NCBI RefSeq assembly: GCF_014644415.1
Contig: NZ_BMKQ01000001.1
Location: 2,617,217-2,681,216 of the forward strand
Direction: 5' to 3'
Length of the DNA stretch: 64,000 bases
Source of the DNA: Marmoricola endophyticus
GTDB taxonomy: Bacteria > Actinomycetota > Actinomycetes > Propionibacteriales > Nocardioidaceae
A program made the position numbers and the translations under genes. Position 1 is the stretch's first letter, and each line of letters starts with the position of its first letter. The notes under the pieces were generated by a model. It was not told the origin of the DNA, did no database searches, and saw nothing but the letters and a program-made list of their open reading frames with translations. Below are positions 1 through 7,152 of this stretch, piece after piece.

Positions 1-675
1 GCCGGTGTCGCCGTCGCGGCGGGGGTCGAGGGTGTCCTTGACCTTCTCGCCGGTGGTGCGGTGGGCGGGGTCGGTGGGGTCTCCGCGGAGGCCGTCGTCG
101 GGTGTGCGGCCCTCTCGGGTCGCGCCGGCCTGGTGGCCGGGCGGGTCGTAGGCGCCAGTGTCGCCGTCGCGGCGGGGGTCGAGGGTGTCCTTGACCTTCT
201 CGCCGGTGGTGCGGTGGGCGGGGTCGGTGGGATCGCCGCGCAGTCCGTCGTCGGTCGTGCGGTGGTCCCGGGCGGTGGTGCCGGGCGCGGCGACGTCACC
301 GCGGCCACGCTCCGTGCGGCTCTCGTCGGTGTGTGGGTCGAGCTCGTCGGCCTTGCGGAGCTTCTCCTGCTGATCCGCCCGGCTCGCCCGCGCCGCCTGC
401 TCGCGCTCCGCGGCCTCCGCCTCGGCGCGCTGGGCTCGGGCGGCCTCCTCGTCGGCCGCAGCCCGCGTCTTTCGGGCCTGCGCCTCGACCTCCGCGGCAC
501 CGGCCTCGTGCTTGCGCACGGTCCGTTCCTGCGCCGCGGCGTCCGCGCGCAGCTTCTCGGCCTGCTCGTGCTGGACCTGGCGCTTCTTCTTGACGGCAGC
601 ACTGGCCAGCAGGCCGATCACGATCAGTGCCACGACGACCACGACCACGATGATGACGATGGTGGTAGTACTCAT
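1..675 (-). CDS. Membrane-anchored coiled-coil protein with 51-residue tandem repeats, C-terminus off the window
   Basis: The reading frame opens at an ATG (complement of 673-675) and is still open at base 1, so at least 225 residues are encoded and the C-terminus is missing. Residues 4-26 are almost pure V/I/A and form one membrane anchor. Residues about 28-105 are rich in A, E, R, K and Q with heptad-like spacing, expected to form a coiled coil. From about residue 138 a 51-residue unit (key segment DDGLRGDPTDPAHRTTGEKV, then basic and acidic residues) is repeated, matching a 153-base direct repeat in the DNA. I do not recognise the family. A cytosolic rod with a charged repetitive tail held at the membrane is inferred. 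The frame is supported by repeat conservation in protein sequence. Confidence 0.75.
   Translation of the reverse strand, partial: MSTTTIVIIVVVVVVALIVIGLLASAAVKKKRQVQHEQAEKLRADAAAQERTVRKHEAGAAEVEAQARKTRAAADEEAARAQRAEAEAAEREQAARASRADQQEKLRKADELDPHTDESRTERGRGDVAAPGTTARDHRTTDDGLRGDPTDPAHRTTGEKVKDTLDPRRDGDTGAYDPPGHQAGATREGRTPDDGLRGDPTDPAHRTTGEKVKDTLDPRRDGDTG
5..264. repeat. Direct repeat, 153-base period, inside the left-edge gene
   Basis: Bases 5-111 and 158-264 are nearly identical, with the first 75 bases matching exactly, giving a 153-base (51-codon) period. The repeat is in frame with the minus-strand gene and may continue beyond the window. Confidence 0.85.
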
Positions 676-761
676 GGGTTTCCTCCCAGCGGCCCCGTCG
701 GGGCCTAGACGCTGGCGGTAACCGACGTCACGCCAAACATGCCTGGGGGTGGTTCGGCGCC

Positions 762-767
762 TACGCT
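762..767 (+). promoter_or_regulatory. -10 box TACGCT, leaderless start
   Basis: TACGCT ends 6 bases before the GTG at 774, so transcription would begin at or next to the start codon. There is no ribosome binding site in the gap. Confidence 0.45.
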
Positions 768-773
768 GGTCTC

Positions 774-1181
774 GTGCAGAGTCGTCACGTCTCGGTGGTC
801 GTCCGGCGGGGCCCGGGCGAGGTCTACGCGTACGCCCGTGACCCCGAGAACCTGCCGCGCTGGGCGGCGGGCCTCACGCAGGGAGAGGTGGACACGAGCG
901 CCGACGGGGTGATCGTCGACTCCCCGATGGGTCGGGTGGAGGTGCGCTTCGCGCCGACGAACGACCTGGGAGTCCTCGACCACGTGGTACGCCTGCCCAG
1001 CGGGGAGAGGGTGCTCAACCCGCTCCGCGTCCTCGCGCACCCGGACGGCTCGGAGGTGCTGTTCACCGTGCGGCAGCTGGCGATGAGCGAGGCCGAGCTG
1101 GACCGCGACGCCGCCTCGGTCGCCGCGGACCTCGAGCGGCTCAGGAGGCTGCTGGAGGCCGACGAGGTCCAGCAGTCCTGA
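774..1181 (+). CDS. SRPBCC (START-like) domain protein
   Basis: A 135-residue single-domain protein. The N-terminal pattern, a beta strand followed by an acidic E-VY-YA-DPENLPRWA stretch near residues 18-32, is typical of the SRPBCC/polyketide-cyclase-like fold, which binds hydrophobic ligands in a deep cavity. The C-terminal long helix (residues about 102-128) fits the fold. No catalytic residues can be assigned, so the ligand is unknown. The GTG start is chosen because a TACGCT box lies 6 bases upstream (leaderless) and the domain begins immediately after it. It converges on the flavin monooxygenase across a hairpin. A role in stress or lipid handling would be a guess. Confidence 0.75.
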   Translation: MQSRHVSVVVRRGPGEVYAYARDPENLPRWAAGLTQGEVDTSADGVIVDSPMGRVEVRFAPTNDLGVLDHVVRLPSGERVLNPLRVLAHPDGSEVLFTVRQLAMSEAELDRDAASVAADLERLRRLLEADEVQQS

Positions 1182-1210
1182 CCCGCGCCGCCCTCGGTGA
1201 ACTGTCACTC

Positions 1211-1232
1211 CCCACGACGGGTACGCCGTGGG
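1211..1232. terminator. Hairpin between convergent genes
   Basis: Arms CCCACGACG and CGCCGTGGG (8 of 9 paired) enclose a GGTA loop. An outer pair GAACTG/CAGTTC (1199-1204, 1239-1244) extends it. It lies between two converging genes, so it can serve both. Confidence 0.55.
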
Positions 1233-1313
1233 AAGCGTCAGTTCGTCGTGGGTGAGGTCGAACGAGTGCCCGATTCGCCCGATACTCCCGGCATACCGTG
1301 GTGAACCGGCAGG

Positions 1314-2531
1314 TCACGCCTCGCGGCCGGTGCCGCCAGCGGGCTCGGGCAGGTCGCGGTGCGGCTCCGCGATAGGGATCGCCCCGGCCACGGTCTGCAC
1401 CGGGCCGCTCGCGGCGAGCTTCATCGCCTGGCGCAGCACCGAGACGCCCAGTCGCGAGTGCGGTGCCGCGAGGCGGGGTACGCCGGGCGGCAGGTGCTGC
1501 GCCCGCTCGACCATCGGCCGCATCCACTCCTCGTACGCCGCGAGCGCCACCTCCACCTCGTCGTGCCGGTCGAGCATCGCGCCGAGCACGTACGCGCCGA
1601 CGAGCGCCAGTGAGGTGCCGCCCCCGCCGATCGGGGTCACGCACCACGCGGCGTCGCCGAGCAGGCAGACCCGGCCGCGCCACCACGTGGTGCAGCGGGC
1701 CATGGCGAGATCGTCGGCGTAGAGCGCGTCGTCGGCGTCGAAGCCGTCCAGCACCCGGCCGGTCTCCCACCCGACGTCGGCGAACCGGCGCCGCAGGTCG
1801 GCGCGGACCTCGTCGGTGGTGCGCCCGGCCAGCGCCGACTCGTCGGAGAGGAAGGCCAGGCTCGCGCGGATCGTGCCCTCGTCGTCGGGACGCAGCTGCA
1901 CCTGCCGCGAGCCCGGGGTGTTGAGCCAGCGCCACCAGTCGTCGTCGGCATCGGTACGCGCGATCGTGCCGAACGCGATCGACATGCCGAGGTGGTCCAG
2001 CTCGACCTCCTCCTCGTCGAGCAGCAGCCCCCGGGTGTGCGAGCGGACCCCGTCGGCGACCACGACGAGGTCGTAGCGCTCGGCGGCGCCCGACGCGAGG
2101 CGTACGTCGACCCCGTCGCCGTCCTGATCCAGCGCGACCACGTGGTCGTCGTAGCGCCAGGTGACCGCGTCGGGGCAGCCGCCGGCCAGCACCTCGGCCA
2201 GCGCCCCGCGGAGGATCTCCAGCTCGGCGGTCGGCCCGCCGGCGTCGCCCTCGACCACCGGCAGCTCGGCGACCGCGGCGCCGGTCTCGTCGACGAAGCG
2301 CGTCCCGACCTCGCCGGTGTTGCGGGCGCGGACCGCCTCCTCGAGACCCATCCGGCGCAGGACCTCCCGGGCCGCGCCGCGGACGTCGACGTTCTGTCCG
2401 CCCGGCCGAGGGCCCGGTGCGCGCTCCTGCACGACGACGTCGTACCCGGCCCGTGTCAGCCAGTACGCCGCCGCCGGTCCCGCGATGCTCGCGCCGACGA
2501 CCAGGGCTCGGGGTCTGCTCGTCACCTTCAC
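1314..2531 (-). CDS. FAD-dependent aromatic-type monooxygenase
   Basis: A 405-residue flavoprotein of the PHBH/UbiH group, which uses NAD(P)H and oxygen to hydroxylate aromatic or polyketide substrates. Residues about 6-35 form the FAD Rossmann fold with a relaxed GASIAG in place of GxGxxG, followed by an acidic strand end (VVVQERAPG). Near the middle is ADGVRSHTR, the DG motif, and later CLLGDAAWCVTPIGGGGT, the GD motif contacting the FAD ribose. Start codon: the GTG at 2531 follows GAGGGGG at suitable spacing; an ATG at 2558 or a GTG at 2525 are alternatives. It is divergent from the metal-sensing pair, so the operator at 2583-2602 might also influence it. The substrate cannot be told from sequence. 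Confidence 0.85.
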   Translation of the reverse strand: MKVTSRPRALVVGASIAGPAAAYWLTRAGYDVVVQERAPGPRPGGQNVDVRGAAREVLRRMGLEEAVRARNTGEVGTRFVDETGAAVAELPVVEGDAGGPTAELEILRGALAEVLAGGCPDAVTWRYDDHVVALDQDGDGVDVRLASGAAERYDLVVVADGVRSHTRGLLLDEEEVELDHLGMSIAFGTIARTDADDDWWRWLNTPGSRQVQLRPDDEGTIRASLAFLSDESALAGRTTDEVRADLRRRFADVGWETGRVLDGFDADDALYADDLAMARCTTWWRGRVCLLGDAAWCVTPIGGGGTSLALVGAYVLGAMLDRHDEVEVALAAYEEWMRPMVERAQHLPPGVPRLAAPHSRLGVSVLRQAMKLAASGPVQTVAGAIPIAEPHRDLPEPAGGTGREA

Positions 2532-2582
2532 CCGGTGACCCCCTCGCCGCGACTTCATGCACCGCGAGTAGCGATGACGCAT

Positions 2583-2602
2583 GCGCATATGTTTATATGT
2601 GC
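2583..2602. promoter_or_regulatory. Inverted-repeat operator for the ArsR-type metal sensor
   Basis: GCGCATAT, 4 bases, ATATGTGC: 7 of 8 positions are symmetric. The AT-rich ATAT cores resemble SmtB/CzrA operators and stand out in this GC-rich genome. It sits 38 bases before the His-rich gene whose neighbour is an ArsR sensor, so autoregulation is likely. Confidence 0.6.
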
Positions 2603-2640
2603 CGACGGCAACTCCGCCGCACCCGATCCCGAGGAGCACC

Positions 2641-2793
2641 ATGAGCGAGCAGCACGCGGTCCACGAGGCCCACGACGACCACACCCACGGCCCCGACTGC
2701 GGTCACGAGACCGTTCAGCACGGCGACCACGTCGACTACGTCCACGACGGTCACAAGCACGCCGAGCACGACGGCCACTACGACGAGCACTGA
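2641..2793 (+). CDS. Small histidine-rich metal-binding protein
   Basis: Fifty residues, of which about a quarter are histidine, with many Asp and Glu and a single Cys (HTHGPDCGHE near residue 20). Such clusters bind Zn, Ni or Co. It has no membrane segment and no signal peptide, so it should be a cytosolic metal buffer or chaperone; database entries of this type are sometimes labelled zinc transporter permease, which the sequence does not support. The ATG follows GAGGAG at good spacing. It shares an operator with the ArsR gene starting 14 bases after its stop, so metal excess probably induces both. An upstream in-frame ATG at 2581 lies next to the operator and is not believed to be the start. 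Confidence 0.75.
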   Translation: MSEQHAVHEAHDDHTHGPDCGHETVQHGDHVDYVHDGHKHAEHDGHYDEH

Positions 2794-2807
2794 GCTCGTC
2801 CCACGTC

Positions 2808-3125
2808 GTGGCGACGGACGCGCACCGTAGAGACCTCGAGGAGGACTTCGGCCCTGTCGCCGAGCTCTTCGCGGCGCTCGCGGTGCCCGTTCGCGCCGCG
2901 ATCGTGCACCGGCTCACCGAGCACGAGCGCTCGGTGGGCGAGCTGGTCGAGACGCTCGGGGTCTCCCAGCCCCTGGTCTCCCAGCACCTGCGCACCTTGC
3001 GTCTCGCCGGGCTGGTGAGCGTGGAGCGCGAGGGGCGTCGGGCGGTGTACCGGCTGACCGACGCGCACGTCGCGCACGTCTTTCTCGACGCCTACCACCA
3101 CTCCCGCGAGCCCGGCGACGGCTGA
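2808..3125 (+). CDS. ArsR/SmtB-family metal-sensing repressor
   Basis: A 105-residue winged-helix repressor. The recognition helix region is LGVSQPLVSQHLRTLRLAGL (residues about 50-69), followed by the wing VEREGRRAVYRL. The last helix carries D85, H87, H98 and E101, exactly the D-x-H-x10-H-x2-E pattern of the alpha5 metal site in SmtB, CzrA and related Zn/Ni/Co sensors; metal binding there releases the repressor from DNA. There is no alpha3 Cys-x-Cys site, which argues against arsenic or cadmium sensing. GTG start with weak GAG upstream, 14 bases after the His-rich gene, implying co-transcription. Its target is most likely the palindrome at 2583-2602. Confidence 0.9.
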   Translation: MATDAHRRDLEEDFGPVAELFAALAVPVRAAIVHRLTEHERSVGELVETLGVSQPLVSQHLRTLRLAGLVSVEREGRRAVYRLTDAHVAHVFLDAYHHSREPGDG

Positions 3126-3761
3126 TCAGCGACGTGGCGGTCCCGTCAGGCGTGCGGGCAGTCGCAGGCCGCTGTCCTTCAGCTCGACGTCGGCGAGCCG
3201 CTCGATGACCGCACGGTCACCGCGCCGCCAGGCCCCGGCCGGGTCCGGGTCCACCCGGGCCAGGACGTGCAGCGGCTGCTGGGTCATTGCGCGCAGCGCG
3301 AACAGGTCGATGTCGGCGCCGGAGTCGAGGAAGCGCTGCCCGGCGGTGGCCCGGCGGACGAACCGTACGCGTGGCGGCAGGTAGTAGCTCAGGGCGATCA
3401 CGACCGGGATCACGGCGACAGCGACGCCGAGCCAGAAGGCCAGGCTCTCCACCGCGTGCACCTGGCTGCGGCCCGCGTCGGCGAGCTGGGCGGCGGCCGC
3501 GCCGGCGCCGTCGAAGGGCTTGCGGACGTCGTCCCCGACCAGCGGCACCCCGGCGACCCGGCGACCGGCCGAGCGCAGGTTCTCCTCCAGCCCGCCCGCG
3601 GACGACGCGACCTCGCGGCCCGGGGTGGCCAGGCCGAGGGTCACGTCGTGGACCTTGCGGGCCAGCGCCACTGCGAACCAGACCCAGGCCACCAGGGCCA
3701 GGTCGAGCAGCACCTGCCAGGTACGACGGACGGGACGGTCGGCGTAGAGCTTGAGCCTCAT
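3126..3761 (-). CDS. Conserved actinobacterial two-span membrane protein
   Basis: A 211-residue protein with membrane spans at about residues 15-35 and 107-128. Between them lies an Ala/Gly-rich extracytoplasmic stretch of about 70 residues (ASSAGGLEENLRSAG onward). After the second span a basic YLPPRVRFVRR segment begins a cytosolic tail of about 80 residues. The family is seen in actinobacteria without an assigned function. Its ATG overlaps the stop of the upstream binding-protein-like gene by 4 bases (ATGA), so the two are translated from one message. No catalytic motif is visible. Confidence 0.75.
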   Translation of the reverse strand: MRLKLYADRPVRRTWQVLLDLALVAWVWFAVALARKVHDVTLGLATPGREVASSAGGLEENLRSAGRRVAGVPLVGDDVRKPFDGAGAAAAQLADAGRSQVHAVESLAFWLGVAVAVIPVVIALSYYLPPRVRFVRRATAGQRFLDSGADIDLFALRAMTQQPLHVLARVDPDPAGAWRRGDRAVIERLADVELKDSGLRLPARLTGPPRR

Positions 3762-4504
3762 CGGGGGTCCTCTCCGGTCAGTGTCAGGTGTGCCTCGACC
3801 AGCGACGGGCCGTACCAGGTCAGCAGCCGCCCGCTGACGAGCCGGGTTTCGGCGTGCAGGAACGCCTCGGGGCCGTCGTCGGCGGCGAAGGCGTACGGCT
3901 CGTCGGGGAGCAGTGCCAGCACCCCGACGCGGTCGATGTCCACGAGCTCGACCGTCGGGTAGCGGGCCGCGTCGTCGAGCACGTTCTCCGCGCCCAGCCG
4001 GCGCAGCACGTCGGAGGTGAAGGAGTCACCGCCGACGGCCATCCACGGGTCCCTCCAGATCGGTACGACGACCCGCTGCCCGGCCAGCGCTCCGCCCGGC
4101 GGACGCGCCCACAGCGGCTCGGCCTCGTCGACCCAGCCGGGGACGGGCAGGCCGAGCGCGTCGCCGACGAGACGCCGGATCGAGGCGAGGGCCTCGGGCA
4201 CCGTGGAGATGTCGGTGACCCAGACGGGTACGCCGGCCTCGCGGAGCCGGCGCACGTCCAGCTCGCGGTTCTCCTCCTTGTTGGCCACGACCAGGTCGGG
4301 CGCGAGGTCGAGGATCGCTGCGCGGTCGGGGTTCTTCGTCCCGCGCACGCGGGGTACGTCGAGGTCGGCCGGGTGGGTGCACCAGTCGGTCGCACCGACC
4401 ACGACCCCGAGCGGGGCCAGGGTCTCGGTCAGGGACGGGACGAGGCTCACCACGCGGCGCGGGGGTCGCTCGAGCGGGACGTCGGCTCCCAGGTCGTCGT
4501 GCAT
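3758..4504 (-). CDS. Helical-backbone metal-receptor (BtuF/TroA-like) protein, cytosolic
   Basis: A 248-residue protein of the periplasmic-binding class III fold. The N-terminal signature RRVVSLVPSLTETLAPLG and the following VVGATDWCTHP match BtuF-type cobalamin-binding proteins, as do DLVVANKEENRE and the long connecting helix in the middle. Unusually it has no signal peptide or lipobox, so it should act in the cytosol, and no ABC transporter genes are nearby. Cobalamin or a siderophore-like ligand is only suggested by the fold. The ATG at 4504 is preferred; a GTG at 4540 would add 12 residues. It overlaps the downstream membrane-protein gene by 4 bases. Confidence 0.75.
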   Translation of the reverse strand: MHDDLGADVPLERPPRRVVSLVPSLTETLAPLGVVVGATDWCTHPADLDVPRVRGTKNPDRAAILDLAPDLVVANKEENRELDVRRLREAGVPVWVTDISTVPEALASIRRLVGDALGLPVPGWVDEAEPLWARPPGGALAGQRVVVPIWRDPWMAVGGDSFTSDVLRRLGAENVLDDAARYPTVELVDIDRVGVLALLPDEPYAFAADDGPEAFLHAETRLVSGRLLTWYGPSLVEAHLTLTGEDPR

Positions 4505-4560
4505 CACCTGATCATCGCCCGCGATCGCCGGACGGCGCACTCGCGGTCGGTGCCCTCGAG

Positions 4561-5316
4561 TCAGTCGTCGGTGTCGGCGAGGTCGACCTTGATCCGGCGG
4601 ATGCGGTCCAGCAGGTCCTCGAGCGCGAGCTCGAACTCCTCGGCTGCATGGTCCTCGGCCAGCAGGTCGCGCATGTCTCGCACCTGCGGGTAGTCAGCCA
4701 GTCGAGGGTTCTCGGTCGTGTCCTCCACCACGTCGAGCGGGCCGACGTCGGCGCCCAGCGAGGCGACCTCGAGCAGCAGGCTGCCCAGCAGGAAGCTGGT
4801 GAACGCTCGGTAGGCCGCGGCCGTGGCCTCGCGGCTGAAGCCCTCGGACCGCAGGCCGACCACGAAGCTCTCGACCCAGTCGACGCTGCGCAGCGGCGGC
4901 CGCAGCCACGGCGCCTCGGGTGGGCGCGAGGCGACCAGCGGGAAGGCCTGCGGGTGAGCCAGCGCCACGCGACGCACGCCGTGGGCCATCCGCTGCAGGA
5001 AGTCCTGCCACCCGTCTTGCGGGGCCGAGATGACGTCCGCGTCGGCGTACATCGTCTCGATCAGGGCGTCGACAAGGCTGTCCAAGAGATCCTCTTTGCC
5101 GGGCACGTAGCGGTACAGGCTCATGGCCTCGACGCCGAGCGCGTGGCCCAGCCGTCGCATCGTGAGGGCGCCGGGTCCGATCTCCTCGACCAGCTTCAGC
5201 GCCGTGGCGACGATGCGCGAGCGCTCCAGCGGCACGCGCTCGGAGGGCGCCTCCTCGCCGCGGACGGCGGCTGCGTCGGCATCCTCGGGCGGGCCGTCGG
5301 CCGGGTCGCTGCTCAC
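4561..5316 (-). CDS. TetR-family repressor with TetR-type C-terminal domain
   Basis: A 251-residue regulator. Residues about 30-80 form the DNA-binding domain: SRIVATALKLVEEIGPGALT then MRRLGHALGVEAMSLYRYV, the classic TetR helix-turn-helix. The C-terminal part (residues about 105-250) resembles the tetracycline-repressor ligand domain common in actinobacteria. The first 28 residues are acidic and probably disordered. GTG start. It lies 90 bases downstream of a four-span membrane protein on the same strand. Twin CTTACN3GTAAG palindromes precede that membrane gene, so this repressor probably controls the pair including itself. The inducer is unknown. Confidence 0.9.
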   Translation of the reverse strand: MSSDPADGPPEDADAAAVRGEEAPSERVPLERSRIVATALKLVEEIGPGALTMRRLGHALGVEAMSLYRYVPGKEDLLDSLVDALIETMYADADVISAPQDGWQDFLQRMAHGVRRVALAHPQAFPLVASRPPEAPWLRPPLRSVDWVESFVVGLRSEGFSREATAAAYRAFTSFLLGSLLLEVASLGADVGPLDVVEDTTENPRLADYPQVRDMRDLLAEDHAAEEFELALEDLLDRIRRIKVDLADTDD

Positions 5317-5406
5317 GTCATCTCCGCAGGTTCGCTGTGCGTACGGCGGACGCCCGGCGCCGCGCGGTGGCGGCCGTCGGCTGACCCACCGTACGCACCG
5401 TGCCGG

Positions 5407-5982
5407 TCAGCGACCGACGACCGAGGTGTCCACGGTCCGGTGGAAGTGCATGCCCGCCAGCCCGCCGAGCATCGCCGCCACGAGACTGACGACGACGACA
5501 CCGACCAGCAGGACGGCAGCCAGTGCCGTGGTCTCGCCGAGGTCCGTGGGGAGCCGCGGGAAGGAGTCGATCTTCTGCAGGACGTCGAACTTCGCTCCGC
5601 CGATGGCGCTCAGCACCGCGACGACGATCGCGGCGAGCACGGCCCAGCCGAACACGGCGACCCCTTGGCGAAGCCCGTCGAAGCGGGCCATCCGGCCGGC
5701 GACGTACCCGCCGCAGTAGTACGCCACGAACACGACGACCAGGACGACGACCACACCACCCCATCCGATCGTCTCGGCATCGCGCGAGCCTGCGTCCAGC
5801 GTGTCGGTCAGGTCCAGGGCGAGGCCGGCCGCGGCCAGCAGGGCCGTCAGCAGGACGAGCATCCCGCTCGCGGTCAGCCACCCGAAGAAGGCACAGAACG
5901 GCTTCATGCCGCCGAACTCGCGCTCGCCCCTCTGCCTGGTCTCCTTCGTGCTGGGCTGGTGGTGCTCCGGGCTCGACGTCAT
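5407..5982 (-). CDS. Four-span membrane protein in TetR operon
   Basis: A 191-residue integral membrane protein. The first 30 residues are polar (SSPEHHQPSTKETRQRGERE). Membrane spans fall near residues 33-55, 76-98, 112-135 and 158-182, with the last loop carrying GGLAGMHFHR. It resembles uncharacterised actinobacterial membrane proteins and no transporter signature is evident. The ATG is chosen because GAAGAGGA precedes it; an upstream in-frame start at 6021 lies inside the operator region. Two palindromic sites directly upstream and the TetR gene downstream suggest a repressor-controlled envelope protein. The large hairpin between the two genes (GTGCGTACGG at 5337 and CCGTACGCAC at 5389) may shape relative expression. 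Confidence 0.8.
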   Translation of the reverse strand: MTSSPEHHQPSTKETRQRGEREFGGMKPFCAFFGWLTASGMLVLLTALLAAAGLALDLTDTLDAGSRDAETIGWGGVVVVLVVVFVAYYCGGYVAGRMARFDGLRQGVAVFGWAVLAAIVVAVLSAIGGAKFDVLQKIDSFPRLPTDLGETTALAAVLLVGVVVVSLVAAMLGGLAGMHFHRTVDTSVVGR

Positions 5983-6001
5983 GGTGTGTCCTCTTCTCGG
6001 G

Positions 6002-6043
6002 GTGCTTACGTTGTAAGTCAATCACGTGCTTACACTGTAAGTC
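6002..6043. promoter_or_regulatory. Twin TetR-type operators
   Basis: GTGCTTACGTTGTAAGTC (6002-6019) and GTGCTTACACTGTAAGTC (6026-6043) are direct copies 24 bases apart. Each contains the palindrome CTTAC-N3-GTAAG, a form common for TetR proteins. They lie just before the start of the membrane gene whose operon ends with a TetR gene. Confidence 0.7.
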
Positions 6044-6107
6044 GACCGGCGGCACCGCACGCCGGGTGTCGACTGCCGGTCGTCAACCGACACGAAGGAG
6101 ATGCACG

Positions 6108-6281
6108 ATGGGACTCGCCGACAAGGCCAAGAACGCCGCCGAGGACGCCCTCGGCAAGGCCAAGGAGGTCGTGGGTGACGCCACCGACGACAAGGACCTG
6201 AAGGCCGAGGGCAAGAAGGACCAGGCCTCCTCCTCGCTGAAGGACGCGGGCGAGAACGTCAAGGACGCGTTCAAGAAGTAG
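6108..6281 (+). CDS. CsbD-family stress protein
   Basis: A 57-residue, highly charged helical protein rich in Lys, Asp, Glu and Ala (GLADKAKNAAEDALGKAKEV at the N-terminus and KKDQASSSLKDAGENVKDAF at the C-terminus). This matches the CsbD family, small proteins induced by general stress in many bacteria; biochemical function is unknown. The ATG follows GAAGGAG at 6094-6100 with 7-base spacing. It is divergent from the TetR-regulated membrane gene, so the operators at 6002-6043 could also affect it. A strong hairpin just after the stop ends the transcript. Confidence 0.88.
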   Translation: MGLADKAKNAAEDALGKAKEVVGDATDDKDLKAEGKKDQASSSLKDAGENVKDAFKK

Positions 6282-6294
6282 GGCGACGCCGGGT

Positions 6295-6318
6295 GCGCCG
6301 GGCCGGACCGCCCGGCGC
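6295..6318 (+). terminator. Hairpin terminator after csbD-like gene
   Basis: Perfect 9-base arms GCGCCGGGC and GCCCGGCGC around a 6-base loop, starting 13 bases after the stop codon. No T tract follows, as is usual in this GC range. Confidence 0.65.
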
Positions 6319-6342
6319 GCTCGGCCGCCCCGCACCACCCCA

Positions 6343-6415
6343 CCGGGCCCGGCGGCCACCGCTGAGGGTGAACCTCGCCCCGCCTCTCCCCAGGGGTGGT
6401 GGCCGCCGGCCCCGG
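6343..6415 (+). promoter_or_regulatory. Long inverted repeat in the leader of the mycosporine operon
   Basis: An 18-base arm at 6343-6360 (CCGGGCCCGGCGGCCACC) pairs with 6398-6415 at 17 of 18 positions around a 37-base centre. A second hairpin follows at 6436-6457 (CGGCCCGCC, TCGC loop, GGCGGGCCG). Together they could act as terminator, attenuator or processing signals; which one cannot be decided by eye. Confidence 0.5.
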
Positions 6416-6417
6416 AT

Positions 6418-6430
6418 CCGACAGTGTCGG
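6418..6430. promoter_or_regulatory. Perfect palindrome, possible operator of the mycosporine operon
   Basis: CCGACAGTGTCGG is fully symmetric about its central G and lies 61 bases before the first gene of the operon. It could be a repressor or activator site; no cognate regulator is encoded next to it. Confidence 0.35.
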
Positions 6431-6491
6431 TCGAGCGGCCCGCCTCGCGGCGGGCCGTCCCACGTCTCGACACCCACGGAGGCCCACTTCG

Positions 6492-7136
6492 ATGACCGCA
6501 CTGCTTCTCGGCTCCATCAGCGCCGTAGCCGACACCTCCGAGCTCCAGCGCCAGGCCTTCAACCGGGCCTTCACCGAGCACGGCCTGGACTGGCGGTGGG
6601 ACCGGGAGGAGTACCGGTCGCTGCTGGGCACCAACGGAGGTCGGGACCGCGTCGCGGCGTACGCCGCCGAGCGGGGCGAGGACGTGGACGCCGAGGCGGT
6701 GCACGCGACCAAGTCGCGGCTGTTCCGCGAGTCGCTCGCCGACGGTGTCGAGCCGCGGGCCGGGGTGATGGAGACCGTCGCCGCGGCGCGTGAGAAGGGC
6801 GTGAAGGTCGCCCTCGTGACCACCACCTCGCCCGAGAACGTCGCGGCGCTGCTGGACGCGCTGCCCGAGCTGTCCGCCGATGACCTCGACCTGGTGGTCG
6901 ACGCGACCCACGTCGAGGTGCCCAAGCCAGACCCTGCGGTGTACGCCTACGCCATGAAGAGGCTGGGGGAGCTGCCCGAGGACTGCGTCGCGGTCGAGGA
7001 CAACCCCGGTGGGCTCACCGCCGCCACGGTCGCCGGTGTCCGCTGCATCGCCTTCCCCAACGCGAACACCGCGGCACTGGAGTTCCCCGGGGCCGAGCGG
7101 ACCGTCGACCACCTGACCGCCGACCTGGTCGCCTGA
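6492..7136 (+). CDS. HAD-superfamily protein lacking the catalytic nucleophile, first gene of mycosporine operon
   Basis: A 214-residue protein with the layout of beta-phosphoglucomutase-type HAD hydrolases. Motif II ([11 protein letters not shown]), motif III (VPKPDP, with the conserved Lys) and motif IV (VEDNPGG) are intact, and the helical cap sits between motifs I and II. Motif I is not: where active members have FDxDGT(L/V)xDSE this protein has [12 protein letters not shown] at residues 6-17, so both aspartates, including the one phosphorylated during catalysis, are gone. It is therefore unlikely to be a normal phosphatase. ATG start with GGAGG 9 bases upstream. mysA begins 16 bases after its stop. 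A structural or noncatalytic role, or different chemistry on the mycosporine pathway, is inferred. Confidence 0.85.
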   Translation: MTALLLGSISAVADTSELQRQAFNRAFTEHGLDWRWDREEYRSLLGTNGGRDRVAAYAAERGEDVDAEAVHATKSRLFRESLADGVEPRAGVMETVAAAREKGVKVALVTTTSPENVAALLDALPELSADDLDLVVDATHVEVPKPDPAVYAYAMKRLGELPEDCVAVEDNPGGLTAATVAGVRCIAFPNANTAALEFPGAERTVDHLTADLVA

Positions 7137-7152
7137 GGCAGGAGCCACCGCG

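Noticed and set aside
2581-2640. An upstream ATG extending the His-rich protein by 20 residues
   Set aside because: That ATG lies at the edge of the operator palindrome and has no ribosome binding site, while the ATG at 2641 follows GAGGAG.
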